From the NCBI RefSeq assembly GCF_003075045.1, contig NZ_QCZD01000001.1:992001-1056000 (forward strand): 64,000 nt of DNA, given 5' to 3'. The position numbers and the translations under genes were made by a program. Below are positions 7,889 through 17,035 of this stretch, piece after piece. Numbering within the stretch: position 1 is the stretch's first letter; each line of letters opens with the position of its first letter. The DNA is from Maribacter litoralis (GTDB taxonomy: Bacteria > Bacteroidota > Bacteroidia > Flavobacteriales > Flavobacteriaceae). The notes under the pieces are model-generated. The model ran no database searches. It was not told the origin of the DNA and was given only the letters and a program-made list of their open reading frames with translations.

Positions 7889-9418
7889 TTACTCTTTATC
7901 CGTCCAGAAGTCCGTTACTAAAACACCGCCAATGATAGGTCCGACTTTCTTGACCAAATTTAGATGTGTTTTATGGAACAAGTATTTTTCCCTGCCGTGT
8001 TCATCATTAAAAGTTATGACAAAAGTATGTGTAAAGCCATCACTATGACCTTCGGTGCTATCGTTTTCTCCCCATTCTATATCCACGATTTCCGGTATGG
8101 TATTCTTTAAATTCAAAAAAGTCTGTACTGCCTCATCTACCTGCTTTTCGGTAGCATTTTCGGTATATTTTAAGTTTACGATATGTCGCAACATTTTACC
8201 TTCGCGTTCTATTTTTGGCGCAATCTCATAACTGGCCACCTTGTTCAATTCAAAACTCATGGAACCGGCCACTAATAAATTTTTACCGTCTATTGCCAAT
8301 GCGCGTAATCCGTAATAAATAGGAAAGCCTGTCTCCAAATAATTTAACGGACTCAATTGTCCCATAGCATCCAATCTTAACAACTGAATGCTTGCATCGT
8401 CTCGAGTACCTACGGCGAATATGGCAGAATCTTCGGTCACCGAAACTACTTCTATACGGGTCTGCCCTTGTAATTTGGTATTTTCATCATCCTTTAAAAC
8501 AAAATGCGGAACCAACGCACCTTTTCTATTCACCTTAAATACACTTACGCCATCACCATGGTAATAAAAATCCGTATTCTTGATGAATCCGTTTTGTTCG
8601 TAATACTTATGATGCCTATGCCCTACCACTACATAATGGTTATCGCCAATAGTAGCTCCTGTTACAGGGTATGCGCCTGTTAGATAGCGATCTGTGGTAT
8701 TATCATCAATGTTGTTCACATTTTTAAATGTACCATCCTCATTAATTCTAAAGCTACTTACACCATTATCTTGAAAACCACTGGTATATAAAGATGTTTT
8801 GCCCTTTACCTCATGGATGAACATACCAATAATACCATCTGTATGCAACTCATCGGTATCTTTCATAGATTGCACATGGGTGAGTTCCCCATTGTCGTGA
8901 ATTTTAAAACTACTCAACCCCGGAGTCTCTTCAAGACCTCCTATGAACAAGTAGGATGCATTTTTCATGTGAACTACCTGCAAAGTAATAGCAACACCTA
9001 AATGTGTTTCTGATGTATCTTCAACCAACGCAACCTGTTTTAGTGAACCATTATCCTCAATTTTAAAGGTCTCTATTACGTTACCATATTTGTTGGCAAT
9101 AAAAAGAAAGTCGGTGCCATTAATATGATCTGCCACCATACCCCTTGCCGGACCTTTTTGTTTGTACAATTCGTGATTGCTTACCGGAGTTAAAATACCT
9201 TCAGCATCAATTTGAAACACATCTACATTACCTACACCACCGGCATACACAAAATGCTTTCCGTTTTTTTCGTAGCTAGTAATGGAAACCGTATTCTTCC
9301 CTGATATATCTTTAAAATCTTTTCGATATAACATTGGATCAGTTAAATCTTGTGCTATGGTCAATGTACTTATAAATAGTATTACCGTGACCAATGCGGC
9401 TTGCATATGAATTTTCAT
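7889..9418 (-). CDS. Exported beta-propeller (lactonase-like) protein fused to a C-terminal Dabb domain
   Basis: A 509-residue exported protein. A signal peptide covers about residues 1-22 (hydrophobic, ending TIAQ). Residues ~30-400 are repeated four-stranded blades of the type F-x-I-x-x-x-G-x-L-x-x-V, as in YVTN/6-phosphogluconolactonase-like propellers. From about residue 410 (MLRHIVNLKY) to the end is a Dabb (stress-responsive alpha/beta barrel, PF07876-like) domain. Its function is unknown. The gene follows a GlcG/HbpS-like gene by 6 bases. The combination suggests a periplasmic small-molecule enzyme or binder, but no catalytic residues can be assigned. The start could be Met5 without changing the signal peptide. 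Confidence 0.7.
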   Translation of the reverse strand: MKIHMQAALVTVILFISTLTIAQDLTDPMLYRKDFKDISGKNTVSITSYEKNGKHFVYAGGVGNVDVFQIDAEGILTPVSNHELYKQKGPARGMVADHINGTDFLFIANKYGNVIETFKIEDNGSLKQVALVEDTSETHLGVAITLQVVHMKNASYLFIGGLEETPGLSSFKIHDNGELTHVQSMKDTDELHTDGIIGMFIHEVKGKTSLYTSGFQDNGVSSFRINEDGTFKNVNNIDDNTTDRYLTGAYPVTGATIGDNHYVVVGHRHHKYYEQNGFIKNTDFYYHGDGVSVFKVNRKGALVPHFVLKDDENTKLQGQTRIEVVSVTEDSAIFAVGTRDDASIQLLRLDAMGQLSPLNYLETGFPIYYGLRALAIDGKNLLVAGSMSFELNKVASYEIAPKIEREGKMLRHIVNLKYTENATEKQVDEAVQTFLNLKNTIPEIVDIEWGENDSTEGHSDGFTHTFVITFNDEHGREKYLFHKTHLNLVKKVGPIIGGVLVTDFWTDKE

Positions 9419-9424
9419 TGTGTT

Positions 9425-9916
9425 CTAGTTTTTGGTTAAAATTGATGCTGCACCAGCATTTGCAATAATTCTATCTTCTTCTATGGTACCGCCGCTAACG
9501 CCAATGGCACCAATTATCTTACCGTTCTTATTTTTTATGGGCACTCCGCCCGGAAAAGTCATAAGTCCGCCATTACTATGCTCAATATTATAAATGATAC
9601 CGCCAGGCTGTGTTAATTTGCCCAACTCGCCCGTATCAATATCAAAATAACGTGCTGTTTTGGCTTTCTTGATGGCTACATCTATACTGCCTAAAAAAGA
9701 ATCGTCCATTCTAACAAATGATTTGAGATTTGCACCGGCATCTACCACAGCAATATTTACCAAAACATTCATAGACTCCGCTTTTTGCTTTGCTATTTCC
9801 AAGGCTTTCATAGCTTGGTCGTGACTTATATCGAACGGATTTTGTGCATTTAACTGTATAGTAATTACTGCAATGAACAACATGAGTCCATATTTTTTGA
9901 TTTTTTCGGTCAACAT
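9425..9916 (-). CDS. Exported GlcG/HbpS-family protein
   Basis: A 163-residue protein with an N-terminal signal peptide (about residues 1-25, ending LNAQ) followed by a GlcG/HbpS domain. It shows the family's ALEIAKQKAESMNV helix, VDAGANLKSFVRMDDS loop, PGGVPI turn and GAIGVSGG strand. HbpS binds haem outside the cell in Streptomyces; most other members, including GlcG, have no established activity. It is the first gene of a probable three-gene minus-strand unit and has a perfect 16-base palindrome 57-72 bases upstream. Confidence 0.8.
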   Translation of the reverse strand: MLTEKIKKYGLMLFIAVITIQLNAQNPFDISHDQAMKALEIAKQKAESMNVLVNIAVVDAGANLKSFVRMDDSFLGSIDVAIKKAKTARYFDIDTGELGKLTQPGGIIYNIEHSNGGLMTFPGGVPIKNKNGKIIGAIGVSGGTIEEDRIIANAGAASILTKN

Positions 9917-9972
9917 AGTTTTGTGTTTATAAGTAGTACTTCACAAAAATTAAAAACCAATTGCACAAAAAA

Positions 9973-9988
9973 GTTGAACTAGTTCAAC
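9973..9988. promoter_or_regulatory. Perfect 16-bp palindrome, candidate operator
   Basis: GTTGAACT/AGTTCAAC is perfectly self-complementary with no loop, which suits a dimeric DNA-binding protein better than an RNA hairpin. It is 57 bases upstream of the GlcG-like start, in a 192-base gap, so it probably controls that unit. The regulator is not identifiable here. Confidence 0.45.
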
Positions 9989-10041
9989 TCTGTTGAAATT
10001 ATTTTATTTTTTTCTTCCCAAAACCTCTAAAAACAAAACTA

Positions 10042-10072
10042 GCTACTGTACCATTTTATAAGGTTCAGTAGC
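10042..10072 (-). terminator. Hairpin terminator after the SusCD-sulfatase unit
   Basis: GCTACTG (10042-10048) pairs with CAGTAGC (10066-10072), with further inner pairing and an AT-rich loop. On the minus strand it is followed by a T-rich tract (10041 downward). It lies 37 bases after the sulfatase stop at 10109. Confidence 0.6.
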
Positions 10073-10108
10073 CAGTGCAATGTATTTTTAAGATGATGAA
10101 ATATTTAT

Positions 10109-11788
10109 TTAATCATTCCAATGCTTGTCTATTACCTTTTGTATGTGCGGATAATTTTTATCGGTTTCGTTCAATTCTTCTCGCACCTTCACCAATTCTT
10201 CTTTTAAATTAGCTATTACCTCTTTATACTTAGGGTCATTGTAAGCATTGTTCATTTCTTTGGGATCGTTCTTTAAATCATAGAATTCCCACGCCACTGG
10301 TGTTTTATTGGTAAAATCATTACCCCAGCTTGCTTTATTATATTCAGCGTTGGGGTCGTCTGTATCTACCCAATACCTACCGTAAAAGAATGTCAACTTA
10401 TAATCTTTGGTTCTTAGTCCAAAATGTGCCGGATTCTGATGTCTGTGCGCCAAATGCATCCAATAACGATAATAAGTAGATTGCGACCAGTCTTCTGGTT
10501 CCTCACCTGTTTCCAAAATTGATTTAAAACTATTGCCTTGCATATAATCTGGTGCGGTACCTCCTGCAAGTTCAATAAGTGTAGGAGCAAAATCCGTATT
10601 ATTAATCATAGCATCTGAACGTGTACCTGCTTTAATTTTCTCAGGATAACGAACAAAGAAAGGCATACGCATAGATTCATCGTACATCCATCTTTTATCG
10701 ATATAATCATGTTCTCCTAACATAAAACCTTGATCGCCGGTGTACACAATAATCGTGTTCTCTAACAAATCATTTTCCTCCAAATATGTAATCAACCTTT
10801 TTACATTGTCATCTACCCCTTTAACACAACGCAGATAACGCTTTAAATAATCTTGATATACCTTTGAGGTTATCTCTTTTTCCTCTGGTGTTAACTGCCA
10901 TTTTTTATGCTCATCTGTCCCAATTGTATTTTGATCGCTATACTGTTTGTAAATAGAGCTATCGGTATAAATATTCATGGCTTGATTACGAATTAAATTT
11001 CTTCTAGAAACCGATGAACCAATAATACGCGTAAGCGAATCGTTCATACCTCTAGTAGCTACCGAGCCATTGTTTTTATTATCATATAAACTCTCTGGCT
11101 CTGGAATAAAGGTATCTGACAAATAATCATCATAACGAGGAGCATTTTCAAAATCATCATGAGGTGCTTTATAATGATGCATTAAAAAGAAGGGCTTTGA
11201 TTTATCCCTTCCCTTATCTAACCAATCTATGGTATTATCAGTGATAACATCAGTTGAATGTCCTTCTGTGTGCACTACATTGTTAGGCCATTCCTGCTCT
11301 CCACGAACCCTAAAATCGGGATTAAAATATTTGCCTTGAACCGGAAGCACCTTGTAGTAGTCAAATTCCGCAGGTTCATCATGTAAATGCCACTTACCGA
11401 TAATTGCAGTTTCGTAGCCCAATTTTTTCATCTCTTTCGGCAAGTATTGCTTAGCTGGCGGTAAGGCACCTTCCAAATCTAGCACACCGTTTGTTTGCGC
11501 TCTTTGCCCAGATATTATAGCTGCCCTACTTGGTACACAAATAGAATTGTTTACAAAAACATTTTCCATCAACATACCCTCATTTGCCAACTTATCTAAT
11601 GTCGGAGTCGGATTCAAAGATGCCAGTCTACTTCCATAAACGCCCAAACCTTGGGTAGTATGGTCATCTGCCATAATGAAGATGATATTTGGCTGTTTTT
11701 TTTCTTCTTTAACATCTGTCGATTTTTCGTTACAGGCCAAAGATGAAAGCACCAATGCAAACATTAAAATTTTAAAGACTTTTTTCAT
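10109..11788 (-). CDS. S1-family sulfatase, lipoprotein
   Basis: A 559-residue formylglycine-dependent sulfatase. The lipobox LSSLAC places the mature N-terminus at Cys19, so it is a membrane-anchored exported enzyme. The FGly motif is CVPSR with Cys84; the metal-binding IMADDH is at about 39-43, the GKWHLHDEP segment follows, and the distal GDQGFMLGEH motif carries the second pair of metal ligands. It removes sulfate esters from a carbohydrate; regiospecificity cannot be read here. It lies 108 bases after SusD in the same direction and probably shares its transcript. It is the last gene before a terminator. Confidence 0.9.
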   Translation of the reverse strand: MKKVFKILMFALVLSSLACNEKSTDVKEEKKQPNIIFIMADDHTTQGLGVYGSRLASLNPTPTLDKLANEGMLMENVFVNNSICVPSRAAIISGQRAQTNGVLDLEGALPPAKQYLPKEMKKLGYETAIIGKWHLHDEPAEFDYYKVLPVQGKYFNPDFRVRGEQEWPNNVVHTEGHSTDVITDNTIDWLDKGRDKSKPFFLMHHYKAPHDDFENAPRYDDYLSDTFIPEPESLYDNKNNGSVATRGMNDSLTRIIGSSVSRRNLIRNQAMNIYTDSSIYKQYSDQNTIGTDEHKKWQLTPEEKEITSKVYQDYLKRYLRCVKGVDDNVKRLITYLEENDLLENTIIVYTGDQGFMLGEHDYIDKRWMYDESMRMPFFVRYPEKIKAGTRSDAMINNTDFAPTLIELAGGTAPDYMQGNSFKSILETGEEPEDWSQSTYYRYWMHLAHRHQNPAHFGLRTKDYKLTFFYGRYWVDTDDPNAEYNKASWGNDFTNKTPVAWEFYDLKNDPKEMNNAYNDPKYKEVIANLKEELVKVREELNETDKNYPHIQKVIDKHWND

Positions 11789-11896
11789 TCTGATATGTAT
11801 TGAGCTTTTATTTTTTAATGATAAATATGTAATATACGGGAAGTTTAAGGTTAATAATAGAAATGGCGACCCTTGGCCGCCATTTCTAAACTCTCT

Positions 11897-13456
11897 TTAA
11901 TACCCCGGATTTTGTTTAAAATTTGGGTTACCATCAATCTCATTTTGTGGGATTGCAATATACTCTCTACCTGCTTTATAGGCACTAGTACCAGCACTTT
12001 CCGATTTTAACTCGGGATTATTTACGATTCGTTCAACAACTCTGTCCCAGCGTAAAAGGTCAAAATATCGAGTACGTTCAAGAGACAATTCTTTTACCCT
12101 TTCATCTTCAATATCTTGCATGGTAATACTTGCATGTGGGGGCATATCAGCCCTTTCCCTAACTTGGTTTATGGCATCTAATGCAGCTTGAGAAGAACCG
12201 TTGAGCATAAACTCTGCCTCTGCGAACATGAGTAGAATATCTGCATATCTTAGAATTCTAACATTGTTTCCCGATCCGTACCAGCCTAGCTGTTGAGATT
12301 CTGTAAAACCGTTATATTCCCAATCCAAATATTTATTGGCAAAAATATCGGTACCATCTTCAGATAAGGCTTCGGCGTAGGTTTTATTACCATAAGTTCT
12401 TGATTTTAAATACCTACCTCTATATTCTGTTGAATCATTTGAGTTAAAAAACAAGGTCGCGAAAGCCCTAGGATCTATTTCTCCGTTGACCGTAGTTTCA
12501 TCATTGTACAAATCTAAAACCCATTCGTTGATTCGCATTCCATCTTGATTGGTAAAACCTTTAGGAGCCAAATCGGGTTGGAAAGCAGCTCCTTTCCCAA
12601 CTCCCGGAGCATCAGCGCCCCACCCGGAATTTCCATCAGAAATCAACTGAATTTCGAATAAGGATTCCACATTATTCTCATAAGCCTCGGTAAAGTTATG
12701 GGTATAATCCTCTGCCAATTGGTAGCGTCCATCCATAACCTTTTCAAATTCTGCCTTTGCCTCGGCGTATTTCTCTTGATACAAGAAAACTTTTCCCAAC
12801 ATTCCTGTTGCCGCACCACTCGTTACCCTTCCAACATCGTCAGCTGACCAAGAATCTGGCAATAACGCTTGCGCATTCTTCAAATCAGATTCAATTAAGG
12901 CCCAAACTTCTGCAGGATCTGCCTGCTCTATAAGATTCGGTTGCTCAATTTCAGAAATTGGCGTTGTAATCAATGGAACATTTAACCAGTTATTGACCAA
13001 ATTGAAATAGTTGAATGCCCTAATAAAATAGGCTTCACCTAAAATATTGTCTTTGTAATCGGCATCCATTTCTATGTTCGGAACATTGAACAACACCTCG
13101 TTTGCCCTAGTAACGCATTGGTACATAGCACTCCACACCCAAAATGTGGCATTACTTTCTGATGTACCACTGAAATAACCTACAGCGGTACGTTCTGAAG
13201 TATTGAACCCGTTTACGACATCATCTCTATAATCTGATGTGAAAATCTCAAATCTAGTATAGTACCAAATATTGGTAAATGGACTATATGCACCGATGAT
13301 TCCCTTTTCTGCATCTTCCTCGGTATTCCAAAATGAATTTGGGGTAATTACATTTGGGTTGGTCTGATCAAGAATGTCATCACTACAGCTAATCGTGTAG
13401 AACAACATCCCGATAAAGACGATCAATACCCTTTTTGATATTTTTATTGTGTACAT
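11897..13456 (-). CDS. susD: SusD/RagB-family glycan-binding lipoprotein
   Basis: A 519-residue outer-membrane lipoprotein with lipobox YTISC (Cys24) followed by DDILDQTNPNVITPNSFW, the usual SusD N-terminus. The helical TPR-like core includes GEAYFIRAFNYFNLVN, and the C-terminal RagB/SusD domain ends IPQNEIDGNPNFKQNPGY. SusD proteins cap the SusC transporter at the cell surface and bind incoming oligosaccharide. The gene lies 18 bases downstream of susC. Binding specificity is not predictable from sequence, but the neighbourhood of sulfatases and fucose genes suggests a sulfated fucose- or galactose-containing glycan. Confidence 0.95.
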   Translation of the reverse strand: MYTIKISKRVLIVFIGMLFYTISCSDDILDQTNPNVITPNSFWNTEEDAEKGIIGAYSPFTNIWYYTRFEIFTSDYRDDVVNGFNTSERTAVGYFSGTSESNATFWVWSAMYQCVTRANEVLFNVPNIEMDADYKDNILGEAYFIRAFNYFNLVNNWLNVPLITTPISEIEQPNLIEQADPAEVWALIESDLKNAQALLPDSWSADDVGRVTSGAATGMLGKVFLYQEKYAEAKAEFEKVMDGRYQLAEDYTHNFTEAYENNVESLFEIQLISDGNSGWGADAPGVGKGAAFQPDLAPKGFTNQDGMRINEWVLDLYNDETTVNGEIDPRAFATLFFNSNDSTEYRGRYLKSRTYGNKTYAEALSEDGTDIFANKYLDWEYNGFTESQQLGWYGSGNNVRILRYADILLMFAEAEFMLNGSSQAALDAINQVRERADMPPHASITMQDIEDERVKELSLERTRYFDLLRWDRVVERIVNNPELKSESAGTSAYKAGREYIAIPQNEIDGNPNFKQNPGY

Positions 13457-13474
13457 AGCTTAACTTTTTTTTGT

Positions 13475-16400
13475 TTAAAATGATACTTGTAATCCTAGTC
13501 TAAACTCCCTCGGTGTTGGATATGTACCTTCGTCTACCCCTGAATTGAAAATACTGTTGTTTCCTGTAGCTCCCCTACTGTTTCTTCCTACCTCTGGATA
13601 ATAACCAGTATAATTGGTAATGGTAAACAGATTAGTTGCCGATACATACAATCTCATTTTTTTGATTTTCATTTTTTCAAGTAGTGCATCGCTGAACGAA
13701 TAACCCAACTGGGCATTGCGAAGCCTGAAGTAATCACCAGGCTCTAGGTAAAAAGTAGACATCCTTCTATTGAACCCTAAATCTGCTCTGGTATTCTTAG
13801 GGATATTAGTAGAAGTATTAGTTGGTGACCAAGCATTTAAGGCGTCTGCAAAATAGTTACCTTCCAAGTCAAAATAGCCTCTATACTTTGTTCCGTTTAG
13901 AATTTCATTGCCCGCAACACCGTTGAAAAAGAGGTTAAGGTCAAACTTTTTGTATTCCGCCGTTAGGTTAAATCCATATTCAAGGTCTGGCGTAGGGTTT
14001 CCTATATAGGTACGATCATCATCGTCTATATCACCATCGCCATCTAAATCTTTAAACTTAAAATCTCCGGCGCTTGGATTACCAACTTGATCGTTGGCAG
14101 CAGTAGCCTCGGCATCCGTTTGGTAGATTCCGTCCACGATATACCCATAAAAAGAAGATATAGGTTGACCAACGTCGGTTCTGGTACTGTTAATTGTATT
14201 TGATGTAAACGACCCTTGAATGATCGGGGAAGCATCGCCCAACGCAGTCACCTCATTATCAAGCAATGAGAAATTGGCAGAAACCCCTAATACAAAATCG
14301 TCGGACAACTGCTCTTTATAGTCGGCTAAAAATTCAAAACCCTTATTCTCTACACTGGCTGTATTAAAGGGAACCTCATTACCAAACCCGGTGTACAAGG
14401 GTAGTCTAAGACCCACCAATACATCTTCAGATTTTTTAATAAAATAGTCCATTGTAAACCTCAACCTATTGTCCAAAATACCCAGTTCGGCACCAATATC
14501 AGTGGTTTTTGTGGTTTCCCAGGTAATGTTTTGATTTACACCCTGCGTGATGGAATAACCCGTAACCCTGGTCTGTGCCTCACCCAAAATATACTCGCTA
14601 AATAAGTTCAAGGATGGATCGATCGCGTAGGCAGAAACATTGTTTGAACCTATTTCTCCATAACTGACCCGTAACTTTAAATCAGAGATCAAGGAATTGT
14701 CTTCCATAAATTTCTCGTTGCTTACGTTCCAACCCAAGGCCATAGAGGGAAAAGTTCCCCATCGCAAATCATCAGTAAACAAAGAGGACCCATCTCTACG
14801 AACCGTGGCCGTAAGAAGGTAACGATCATCGAACACATAGTTTAACCTAGCAAAATATGATTGAATGGTGGAAGTGATATCCTCAGAAGGTACATTCTGA
14901 ATTTCCAAAGCAGCGGACGCCACCCTAATATCATTGGAAGGAAAGCCTCTGGCAATTACCCCTAAAGACCTTGAATTGGTCTCTTGCTCGGTGTACCCAC
15001 CAAGTAGATTGATAGAGTGATTTCCAAATACTTTTTGGTAGTTCAAGGTATTTTCCAATAACCATGATTGGTACGTTACGTTGGTTTCATTCAATTCAGC
15101 CATACCACTTGACACCCCTGTTGCTAAAAAAACGGGATGGTTTGGGGTAAAGGTGTAATTATTGTTGTTGTAGTATTCCAGACCTAGATTCAACTTATAA
15201 GTAAGGCCATCGATAATCTCATAAGAAGGAGACAGGTTTCCTAAAAAAGTATTTCTGGTGACCGTACGATCTTCCAAAGCAGCCATCCCTAATTCGTTAT
15301 AGATAGACGATTGGCCATAGAACGAACCAGGAGAAGCATCAATTCCTCTTTCCTCCAAATCCGATGAGCTCCAGTCACCATTCGAATCCTTCAATCTTAT
15401 AGTGGGCAAAATATTTCGCTCTTTGTTAAAATAAGGGTTCGGATTGTTTACGGTTCGTGTTAGTCCTAAGGTTGTTTCTAATTTAAACTTGTTTTTGGTA
15501 AAACTTCCATTAGCCCTTGCCGTATATCTTTTAAAATCGGAATATTTTACTATTCCATCTTGGTCAAAATAGTTCATCGAAAAGCTGAACAGCGTATTCT
15601 CCCCACCGCCTGCCAATCTTATATTGGTATTTTGAACGGCTGCGGACCTCAGCGATTCCTTATACAAATCGCTTGAATATGAGGGATCAAATTCAGTATC
15701 GTTAGCAGGCTTTCTTGCTGAACCGTCATTGTCGTCTGCCCTATTTGATATTTCGGCATATTGACTTGCATCGGCCCAATCAAGAGTATTGATTACACTT
15801 TGAAAACCATAACTTGTATCAAAATCTACGGTAAGTCCGCCTCGTTTACCTTTTTTAGTTGTGATGATTACAACACCGTTAGCGGCCCTTGAACCGTAAA
15901 TGGCACTTGCAGAAGCATCTTTAAGAACCGATATCGATTCAATATCCGATGGGTTAAGCGACTCCATCCCTCCGGTCAACATGCCGTCGATTACATATAA
16001 CGGTCCTGCATCTGACATCGTACCCGTACCTCTAATGGCTATAACTGCACTTGCCCCAGGGGAACCCCCTTGGGTTTGAACACTGACCCCCGCCATACGA
16101 CCCTGTAATGCCTGAGAGGCATCGCTATAGGTGTATTTATCAATATCTTTGGATGCCACCTGCGAAACAGCTCCTGTAAGATCACTTTTCTTTTGTGTTC
16201 CGTATCCAATTACAACCACCTCATCTAATTGACTTGCATCCTCCTCCAGCACTACATCAATAATGGATTGCCCAGAAATAGCGACCTCCTTAGATTTAAA
16301 ACCAATGTAACTAAAAACTAAAATTCCATCACTTACATTCCCAATGGAATAGTTACCATCAAAGTCGGTTTGTGTACCATTTGTAGTACCCTTTTCCAAA

Positions 16401-16564
16401 ACCGATGCTCCAGCAAGTGGCATACCCGAACCATCGATTACTGTTCCTGAAACTGTTCCATCTTGAGCCAGGACATATTGGTTACTCGACATTAAAAGAC
16501 CAATGACCATTAAGATCAATGGCACCCAGCTGTCGAATAATTTCATTGCTTTTGTTAATCCCAT
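13475..16564 (-). CDS. susC: SusC/RagA-family TonB-dependent transporter
   Basis: A 1029-residue outer-membrane transporter. After a signal peptide (about residues 1-34, ending LAQ) come a carboxypeptidase-D-like domain (GTVIDGSGMPLAGASV, ~38-115), the SusC TonB-box region (DEVVVIGYGTQKK), the plug domain (~130-240) and a long beta-barrel that ends in Phe (RLGLQVSF), the usual membrane-insertion signal. It imports oligosaccharides with SusD using TonB energy. It is the first gene of the susC-susD-sulfatase unit and the only SusC in the window. An alternative start at Met7 would shorten only the signal peptide. Confidence 0.96.
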   Translation of the reverse strand: MGLTKAMKLFDSWVPLILMVIGLLMSSNQYVLAQDGTVSGTVIDGSGMPLAGASVLEKGTTNGTQTDFDGNYSIGNVSDGILVFSYIGFKSKEVAISGQSIIDVVLEEDASQLDEVVVIGYGTQKKSDLTGAVSQVASKDIDKYTYSDASQALQGRMAGVSVQTQGGSPGASAVIAIRGTGTMSDAGPLYVIDGMLTGGMESLNPSDIESISVLKDASASAIYGSRAANGVVIITTKKGKRGGLTVDFDTSYGFQSVINTLDWADASQYAEISNRADDNDGSARKPANDTEFDPSYSSDLYKESLRSAAVQNTNIRLAGGGENTLFSFSMNYFDQDGIVKYSDFKRYTARANGSFTKNKFKLETTLGLTRTVNNPNPYFNKERNILPTIRLKDSNGDWSSSDLEERGIDASPGSFYGQSSIYNELGMAALEDRTVTRNTFLGNLSPSYEIIDGLTYKLNLGLEYYNNNNYTFTPNHPVFLATGVSSGMAELNETNVTYQSWLLENTLNYQKVFGNHSINLLGGYTEQETNSRSLGVIARGFPSNDIRVASAALEIQNVPSEDITSTIQSYFARLNYVFDDRYLLTATVRRDGSSLFTDDLRWGTFPSMALGWNVSNEKFMEDNSLISDLKLRVSYGEIGSNNVSAYAIDPSLNLFSEYILGEAQTRVTGYSITQGVNQNITWETTKTTDIGAELGILDNRLRFTMDYFIKKSEDVLVGLRLPLYTGFGNEVPFNTASVENKGFEFLADYKEQLSDDFVLGVSANFSLLDNEVTALGDASPIIQGSFTSNTINSTRTDVGQPISSFYGYIVDGIYQTDAEATAANDQVGNPSAGDFKFKDLDGDGDIDDDDRTYIGNPTPDLEYGFNLTAEYKKFDLNLFFNGVAGNEILNGTKYRGYFDLEGNYFADALNAWSPTNTSTNIPKNTRADLGFNRRMSTFYLEPGDYFRLRNAQLGYSFSDALLEKMKIKKMRLYVSATNLFTITNYTGYYPEVGRNSRGATGNNSIFNSGVDEGTYPTPREFRLGLQVSF

Positions 16565-16594
16565 AATTTTGTATTCTTTATTATTTTATATCAT

Positions 16595-16628
16595 CAAATG
16601 TATTCCCAAGTCCTTAAGGATAATGCAA
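16595..16628 (-). promoter_or_regulatory. Candidate Bacteroidetes promoter for susC
   Basis: On the minus strand TACATTTG (16602-16595) matches the Bacteroidetes -7 consensus TAnnTTTG. A TTG at 16628-16626 lies 23 bases upstream, slightly further than usual for the -33 element. The predicted transcript start would leave a leader of roughly 25 bases before the susC start at 16564. Confidence 0.5.
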
Positions 16629-16769
16629 CATTTGTTTTTATCAATGAAACAAATGATTAAACGACTCGTTTTAAGACTGATATACAGTAACCTTTTGAAA
16701 ACTATCTTATGTTAAGTGGAATTACGATCTATTTGAGGTTGTAAAAATGATAATTCAACGGGACCAAAT

Positions 16770-16808
16770 AAAAAAAGGTAGGGCAATTGTATTACAATTG
16801 ACCACTAC
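16770..16808 (-). terminator. Long hairpin terminator for the minus-strand operon ending at 17036
   Basis: AAGGTAG and CTACCTT form the outer stem and the CAATTGTA/TACAATTG dyad the inner stem. Read on the minus strand the hairpin is followed by a T-run. It separates the upstream operon from the susC promoter. Confidence 0.65.
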
Positions 16809-17035
16809 CTTATACTTACTTTTCTAATTGTTTTGTAGCACTTAATTCTCTAATAAATCATTATATAACAATATTACCATTCATCATTAAATACTTCTTC
16901 TTTGCAAGACCAATCGTTTTCTGAATATCTTTCAATGTGAGTCTAAAAGCATGTCATCCATACACTCTAAAAACAGGTTATGTGACATTTCTAAATATTG
17001 AGTAGCTGTTTCCTTTACTTATGGTGTATGCACTA

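Larger units (their letters stand above)
16565..17035. other. 471-base intergenic region with susC promoter and upstream terminator
   Basis: No credible gene is present. Near susC there is a Bacteroidetes-type -7 element; in the middle is a long hairpin that probably ends the regulator-sulfatase-VCBS transcript. I see nothing recognisable at 16850-17035. Confidence 0.6.

Noticed and set aside
14044..14235. Small frame overlapping susC on the same strand, possible frameshift
   Set aside because: The susC frame runs unbroken through this region with normal barrel sequence, so the short frame is incidental.
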